The translations under genes and the position numbers were made by a program. A DNA stretch of 64,000 nucleotides from Kitasatospora terrestris (GTDB lineage Bacteria > Actinomycetota > Actinomycetes > Streptomycetales > Streptomycetaceae), in the NCBI RefSeq assembly GCF_039542905.1, contig NZ_BAABIS010000001.1, positions 930,001 to 994,000 on the forward strand. Direction: 5' to 3'. The notes beneath the pieces were generated by a model that was not told the DNA's origin, did no database searches, and saw only the letters and a program-made list of their open reading frames with translations. This document shows, in pieces, positions 59,665 to 64,000 of the stretch (positions within the stretch are counted from its first letter, which is position 1; every line of letters starts with the position of its first letter).

Positions 59665-61551
59665 ATGTCCCGTCATCGCCCGTCCCGGCTGCTCGCCGCC
59701 TGCCTGCTGGCCCCGGCCGTCCTGGTGGCCGTCCCCGCCACCGCCCAGGCCCGCCCCGCGCACGACCATGCCTCCCCCAACGCCGCGCAGACCTTCACCG
59801 CCGAACAGGTCCAGGCCGAGGTCGACCCCGGCGAGGCCAAGGCGCTCGGCGCCGAGCACGCCGAGGCCCACGCCCGCGCCCGACTGGGCCTGCGCGCCGT
59901 CGGCGAGTACCCGCAGTCCACCCGGACCGCCCGCCTGAAGGAGCTGACCGACACCCAGGCGCGCATCAACGCGGGCTTCGACGCCTCGGCGTTCGGCGCG
60001 TTCAAGGAGTACTTCCCCTCCCCCGACTTCGCCGCGCACGTGGCGATGCTGCCCACCGGCAAGGTGCTGCTGTTCTCCTTCGAGCGGATCGAGACCAACC
60101 CGCAGAAGGAACCGGCGCCCACCGACACCATCGGCGCCGAGAACGCCGGCCGCGCCTTCGTCTGGGACCCGGCCAAGGGCACCGGGGCGGACGCCTTCAA
60201 GAAGGTCACCCCGCCCACCGTGGTGATGCCGGACGGCCTCAACATCGCCCGCCCGGCCCCGTTCTTCTGCGCCGGACACTCCTTCCTGCCCAACGGCATG
60301 CTCGGCGTCTTCGGCGGCAACCTCGGCGGCAACGGCGGTAGCGGCGCCAAGCTCTCCCTGGTCTTCGACCCGTGGACGGAGACCTGGGCGCAGAACCAGG
60401 ACATGGCCACCGGCCGCTGGTACCCCTCCGTGGTGACCGGCGCCGACGGGCGGCAGCTCATCATGTCCGGCCAGTCCGAACTCGGCTGGGGCACCCCCAC
60501 CCCGATCGTCGAACGCTTCCCCGCGCTCAGCCGCCCCGTCCCGTACGCCAAGACCGACGTGCCGCGCAACCAGCCGGTCGAACGCTTCAAGGCGGACGCG
60601 CCGTTCACCCGCGACTACCCCCACCTCTTCTCGCTGCGCGACGGCCAGGTGTACGCCTTCGGCCGGCAGGCCGCCGAGCAGTGGGTGTTCGACCCCGTCG
60701 CCGAGACCCGCTCCGACCTCCCCGCCCGCCCCGACGGCACCATGCGCAACTACGGCTCCGCCGTCCCGCTGCCCGGCGGCTGGGAGGGCCCGAACTCCGC
60801 GCTGATCCTCGGCGGCGACCACGACGACCCGGGCACCTACCGCTTCAGCGACGGCAAGTGGACCGCCGACCGGGCCCGCGCCTTCGGCCGCACCCAGGAC
60901 GACACCCTGATCCTGCCTGACGGCACCCTGTTCACCGTCAACGGCGCGTACGACATCCGCGACTACGGCAACGGTGCCTACAACCCCAACGCCGATCTGA
61001 AGTACCGCCAGGTCGAACTGCGCGACGCCGAGGGCAAGTGGCAGCTCGGCCCCGTCCAGCGGCTGCCGCGCGGCTACCACTCCAACGCCGTCGTGATGCC
61101 GGACGGCCGGATCATGGTCACCGGCGACGAACTGCAGCAGCTCGCCAACAACCCCGACATCACCAGCGACCGGAACGGCACCATCGAGATCTACGAGCCC
61201 GCCTACCTGCACAAGGGCCCGCGCCCCGCGCTCGACCAGGTCCCGCAGCAGGCGCTCGGGTACGACTCCCGGTTCACCGTCACCACCTCCACCCCCGACC
61301 AGGTGCAGCGCGCCGTCCTGCTGTCGCCCACCACCGCCACCCACGCCGTCAACACCAGCCAGCGCCACCTGGAGCTGCGGATCAAGGCGCGCGCGGGCAA
61401 CACCCTCACCCTCCAGGCGCCGCCCAGCGCGGCCGCCGCCGTCCCCGGCTGGTACATGCTCTTCCTGCTCGACGCCAACGGCGTACCGAGCACCGCGCAA
61501 TGGGTCCAGCTCGCCCCCGACGCCCTCCGCAGCGCCACCGCCCTCAAGTAG
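59665..61551 (+). CDS. Secreted copper radical oxidase (galactose oxidase / GlxA family)
   Basis: 628 residues; ATG at 59665 after GAGGAGACC. Signal peptide to about 29. The seven-bladed propeller contains NIARPAPFFCAGHSFLPNGMLGVFGGNLGG with C202, the Cys expected to cross-link to the radical Tyr. TMRNYGSAVPLPGG and RGYHSNAVVMPDGRIMVTGDE provide Tyr and His copper ligands. The C-terminal DUF1929 domain has SPTTATHAVNTSQRHLEL with the last His ligand. Enzymes of this family oxidise primary alcohols of sugars or glycolaldehyde and make H2O2. In Streptomyces GlxA helps deposit a hyphal-tip glycan. A DyP peroxidase gene follows after a hairpin. Confidence 0.9.
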   Translation: MSRHRPSRLLAACLLAPAVLVAVPATAQARPAHDHASPNAAQTFTAEQVQAEVDPGEAKALGAEHAEAHARARLGLRAVGEYPQSTRTARLKELTDTQARINAGFDASAFGAFKEYFPSPDFAAHVAMLPTGKVLLFSFERIETNPQKEPAPTDTIGAENAGRAFVWDPAKGTGADAFKKVTPPTVVMPDGLNIARPAPFFCAGHSFLPNGMLGVFGGNLGGNGGSGAKLSLVFDPWTETWAQNQDMATGRWYPSVVTGADGRQLIMSGQSELGWGTPTPIVERFPALSRPVPYAKTDVPRNQPVERFKADAPFTRDYPHLFSLRDGQVYAFGRQAAEQWVFDPVAETRSDLPARPDGTMRNYGSAVPLPGGWEGPNSALILGGDHDDPGTYRFSDGKWTADRARAFGRTQDDTLILPDGTLFTVNGAYDIRDYGNGAYNPNADLKYRQVELRDAEGKWQLGPVQRLPRGYHSNAVVMPDGRIMVTGDELQQLANNPDITSDRNGTIEIYEPAYLHKGPRPALDQVPQQALGYDSRFTVTTSTPDQVQRAVLLSPTTATHAVNTSQRHLELRIKARAGNTLTLQAPPSAAAAVPGWYMLFLLDANGVPSTAQWVQLAPDALRSATALK

Positions 61552-61566
61552 GCCCGACTCCCCCTC

Positions 61567-61596
61567 CGCCGCCGCGCCCTCGCCGACGCGGCGGCG
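61567..61596 (+). terminator. Hairpin between the oxidase and peroxidase genes
   Basis: A 10-bp perfect stem CGCCGCCGCG / CGCGGCGGCG with a 10-nt loop, 15 nt after the oxidase stop. It may attenuate rather than fully block read-through into the peroxidase gene. Confidence 0.6.
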
Positions 61597-61630
61597 AACT
61601 CCCCGATTCCGGAAGCGAGTTGCCCGGCCC

Positions 61631-63229
61631 GTGGACCTCCCCGCCTGCCCGTACGCCCTCACCCGCCGCACCCTGCTCGCCGCGGCCGCCGCCACCGCGG
61701 GCCTCGCCCTCGCACCGGCCACCGCCGCCCTCGCCGCGCCCTCCGACTCCGCCCCCGCCCCGCTGCGTGAAAGCCGGGAGATCCAGGGCGACGTCCTCGC
61801 CGGCTTCCGCCGCAGCCGCGCCGAACTGCTGCTGCTCACCTTCGGACCGGCCGACACCGCCCGCCGGTGGCTGGCCGCACTCGTCCCCCGGCTCGCCACC
61901 ACCGCCGACGTCACCGCCGTCAACGACCGCGTCGCCGCCCACGCCCGCCAGGGGCAACCCGACCCCGGCGCGATGAGCGTCCTGTGGACCGGCCTCGCCC
62001 TCACCCACGACGGCCTCGCCCACCTCGCCGGCCGCGACCCGTTGCCCGTCGCCACCGCCGACGCCTTCCGCCAGGGCCCGGCCGCCCGCGCCGCCCTCCT
62101 CGGCGACACCGGCGCCAGCGCGCCCGGCAGTTGGCTGTTCGGCGGCCCCGGGCAGCCGACCGTCCACGCCGTCCTCACCGTCGCCGCCGACCACCCCGGC
62201 AAGCTCGCCGCCGCCGTCACCGCCGCCCTGACCGACGCCGGACAGCACGGCCTGCGCCTCGTCCACCGGCAGCCCGCCGCCGCCCTGCCCGGCGAACGCG
62301 AACACTTCGGCTTCCGCGACTGCATCAGCCAGCCCGGCGTCCACGGCTACGACCCCGCCGACCCCGCCCGTCCCGACCAGGTCGCCGGCGACCCCGGCAC
62401 CCGGCTCGTCCCGGCCGGCGAGTTCCTCGTAGGCCGCCCCCGCGCCCACGGCCTGCCCAGCGGGCTGCCCGCCTGGGCCCGGGACGGCAGCTTCCTGGTG
62501 ATCCGCCGCCTCGCCCAGGACGTCCCCGGCTGGTGGGCCCAGATCCGCAGCCGGCTCACCACCCTCCAGGCCGCCGGCACCGCACCCGCCGACGCCCCAC
62601 CCGAATGGCTCGGCGCCCGCCTCGTCGGCCGCTGGCCCTCCGGCGCCTCCCTCGCCGCCCACCCGCACGCCGACCCCGGCACCGGCCGCACCCCCGACAA
62701 CGACATCGGCTACGCCGCCGACCCCGACGGCTGGACCACCCCGCTCTTCGCCCACATCCGCAAGAGCAACCCTCGCGACGGCCTCGTCCTCGCGCCCGGC
62801 TCCCGCCCGCTCCCCGAGGCACAACTGGACGGCCACCGGATCATCCGCCGCGGCATGCCGTACGGCGCGCCCTTCCTCCCCGGCCACGACTCCGGCCCCA
62901 ACGGCCCCACCGCCGCCCGCGGCATGGTCTTCCTCAGCCACCAGGCCGACCTGGTAGCCCAGTTCGAGTTCATCCAACGCGCCTGGATCGACGCCCCCGA
63001 CTTCCCACCCGCCCGCACCCCCAGGCCCGGCACCGACCCCGTCCTCGGCCCCGACAGCCCCCTCGCCTTCGAAACCCCTGCCCCGAGCGGCACCGGCAGC
63101 CGGGTCACCCCCCTCCACTTCACCCGCTTCGTCCGCACCGAAGGCACCCTCTACGCCTTCACCCCCGCCCTCCCCGTCCTCACCGCCCTCGCCGCAGGCC
63201 ACCTCGACACCACCTCGCTGCCCCGCTGA
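61631..63229 (+). CDS. Tat-secreted DyP-type heme peroxidase
   Basis: 532 residues from GTG at 61631 (GGAAGCGAG about 14 nt upstream). LTRRTLLAAAAATAGLALAPATAALA is a twin-arginine signal. The DyP fold shows EIQGDVLAGFRRSRAELLLLTFG. EHFGFRDCISQPGVHG carries the distal Asp (D230), with Cys231 where most family members have Gly (GxxDG). PLFAHIRKSNPRDG has the proximal His, and GMVFLSHQADLVAQFEFIQRAW lies near the end. It uses H2O2, which the oxidase encoded upstream would make. In S. lividans a Tat-exported DyP (DtpA) works with GlxA; this adjacent pair suggests a similar partnership. Confidence 0.9.
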   Translation: MDLPACPYALTRRTLLAAAAATAGLALAPATAALAAPSDSAPAPLRESREIQGDVLAGFRRSRAELLLLTFGPADTARRWLAALVPRLATTADVTAVNDRVAAHARQGQPDPGAMSVLWTGLALTHDGLAHLAGRDPLPVATADAFRQGPAARAALLGDTGASAPGSWLFGGPGQPTVHAVLTVAADHPGKLAAAVTAALTDAGQHGLRLVHRQPAAALPGEREHFGFRDCISQPGVHGYDPADPARPDQVAGDPGTRLVPAGEFLVGRPRAHGLPSGLPAWARDGSFLVIRRLAQDVPGWWAQIRSRLTTLQAAGTAPADAPPEWLGARLVGRWPSGASLAAHPHADPGTGRTPDNDIGYAADPDGWTTPLFAHIRKSNPRDGLVLAPGSRPLPEAQLDGHRIIRRGMPYGAPFLPGHDSGPNGPTAARGMVFLSHQADLVAQFEFIQRAWIDAPDFPPARTPRPGTDPVLGPDSPLAFETPAPSGTGSRVTPLHFTRFVRTEGTLYAFTPALPVLTALAAGHLDTTSLPR

Positions 63230-63254
63230 CCGCCTGCAGGTTCCCCGCCGGGAA

Positions 63255-63297
63255 CGGGCGCGGGGCCCCGACCCATTGGGTCGGGGCCCCGCGCCCG
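63255..63297. terminator. 43-bp palindromic bidirectional terminator
   Basis: Perfect 21-bp arms (63255-63275 and 63277-63297) around a single T, between the convergent peroxidase and PRC-barrel genes. Confidence 0.92.
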
Positions 63298-63320
63298 TCG
63301 GCCGTTGCCGCGTCAGCCGG

Positions 63321-63671
63321 TCAGAAGATCCCGCCGCCGTAGTACCCGCCGACCTGCGCGCGGTACTCCGGGTCGTCGAGGTGCCTGTCGCGGTAGAACT
63401 CCGGGGAGTTCTTGATCTCCTCCTTGGTCCGGTTCACCCAGACCGTCTTGCCCTCGACGTCCACCCGCTGGATCGTCCCCGCCGGAAGCAGAACCTCCCG
63501 GCCGAAGATCCACGGACCGGTGTCCACCACGATGTGCGAGGAGTCGACCTCGTCGGTGTGCTTGTCGACCTTGCCGATGTGGCCGTCCTCCGCCTCCACG
63601 CGGAACCCCGTCAGGTCGCTCCCCGCGCTGTAGCCCTCGGCGTTCCCGTATCCCCACAGACCGGTGCTCAC
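63321..63671 (-). CDS. PRC-barrel domain protein
   Basis: 116 residues; GTG at 63671 with GAGGAGG upstream. LTGFRVEAEDGHIGKVDKHTDEVDSSHIVVDTGPWIFGREVLLPAGTIQRVDVEGKTVWVNRTKEEIKNSPEF is a PRC-barrel domain of the photosynthetic-reaction-centre H-subunit type. It is followed by YRDRHLDDPEYRAQVGGYYGGGIF. Soluble and probably stress-related; in streptomycetes such genes often sit beside csbD-like genes, as here. The gap to the CsbD-like gene is about 76 bp, so one transcript is possible. Confidence 0.85.
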   Translation of the reverse strand: MSTGLWGYGNAEGYSAGSDLTGFRVEAEDGHIGKVDKHTDEVDSSHIVVDTGPWIFGREVLLPAGTIQRVDVEGKTVWVNRTKEEIKNSPEFYRDRHLDDPEYRAQVGGYYGGGIF

Positions 63672-63747
63672 AACTACCTCCTCTTTCCTGCGACTTCGGT
63701 GTGCATTCGACGCGTACCGGTGCCCGGCGGCCGCCGCCGCCCGCACA

Positions 63748-63921
63748 TCAGCCGCGGAACGCGTCCTTGACCTTCTCGACGGCCTGCTTCAGATCGCCGG
63801 CCTTCCGGTCCGTCCTGCCCCGCGCGGTCATCCGCTCGTTGCCGAGCGCCTTGCCGAGGGTCTCCTCGACCCTGCCTCTGGCTCTCCGGATCGCATGGGA
63901 TGCCTTGTCACCCGTGCTCAC
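63748..63921 (-). CDS. CsbD family stress protein
   Basis: 57 residues; GTG at 63921 with GAGAGGAG upstream. STGDKASHAIRRARGRVEETLGKALGNERMTARGRTDRKAGDLKQAVEKVKDAFRG shows the CsbD repeat (GxxKexxGkalGnexlxaeGkxdqxxGklkqxxgkxKda). CsbD proteins are small helical stress proteins, sigma-B dependent in Bacillus; biochemical function unknown. The variant is more Arg-rich than usual. It lies upstream of the PRC-barrel gene. Nothing further is seen to the window end. Confidence 0.85.
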   Translation of the reverse strand: MSTGDKASHAIRRARGRVEETLGKALGNERMTARGRTDRKAGDLKQAVEKVKDAFRG

Positions 63922-64000
63922 GGCGTCTCCTCTCGACGCGACGTCCTGTACGGCTGCCCACTCTGGTGCCCCCGTCTCCCGGGACCATGCACACCCGTTT

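Overview
The window is about 73% G+C, with strong third-position G/C bias, GTG and TTG starts, GGAGG-type ribosome binding sites, an SsgA-family sporulation protein, a truncated geosmin-synthase-like gene and many Tat/Sec-secreted enzymes. This points to a streptomycete (Streptomyces or Kitasatospora); I cannot name the species. I see no rRNA, tRNA, insertion sequence, prophage or CRISPR array.

Left part (1-19 kb): secreted and cytosolic alpha/beta hydrolases, a tannase-type esterase, a LAL-type LuxR regulator, and a divergent VOC / SRPBCC-Ohr pair. Both the first divergent pair (1-2172) and the VOC/SRPBCC pair have intergenic regions that are near mirror images about their midpoints. Then come an SsgA-like protein, an LppU-like membrane protein, a DJ-1/PfpI protein and a CsoR-type copper module (copZ, copA and a secreted His-rich protein, with TACCCCC/GGGGGTA operators). 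After these lie a 52-residue membrane micro-protein, decayed fragments of a terpene cyclase and a PP2C phosphatase, and a secreted scabin-like ADP-ribosyltransferase.

Middle part (19-38 kb): a small protein resembling the resolvase fold, a RibD/DHFR-like protein, a PHB-depolymerase-family esterase with two FnIII repeats, a CoiA-like nuclease, two secreted proteases (S1 and M4), a gene-poor region with tandem palindromes, and a GAF-SpoIIE phosphatase. Next are a probable pseudoenzyme alpha/beta hydrolase facing a truncated beta-lactamase-fold gene, a stress operon (amphi-Trp, DUF6328, iron-permease family), a DUF4232 lipoprotein, a serine hydrolase, an MBL hydrolase, a histidine phosphatase and a Tat-secreted propeller-like protein.

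The most coherent block is 38143-55906, which I interpret as a type II arabinogalactan (plant arabinogalactan-protein) utilisation locus. It holds a GH35 beta-galactosidase with a MalEFG-type importer, an AraFGH-type arabinose importer, a LacI regulator, a secreted GH30 endo-beta-1,6-galactanase, a secreted GH43 exo-beta-1,3-galactanase and a DeoR regulator. A TGTT-n-GCGC-n-AACA palindrome occurs before the GH35/importer operon, before the lacI gene and before the GH43 gene. A second motif, GAGTGATGTTGRGT, occurs at the promoters of the arabinose importer and of the GH43 gene. Together these suggest one regulon with two repressors. Two genes in this block (a lipoprotein with M15-peptidase-like motifs and a Pro-rich membrane protein) have no evident link to it.

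Right part (55.7-64 kb): a second resolvase-like paralog overlapping the deoR 3' end antisense, a second LAL regulator, a galactose-oxidase/GlxA-type copper radical oxidase followed by a Tat-type DyP peroxidase, a 43-bp palindromic bidirectional terminator, and a PRC-barrel/CsbD stress pair.
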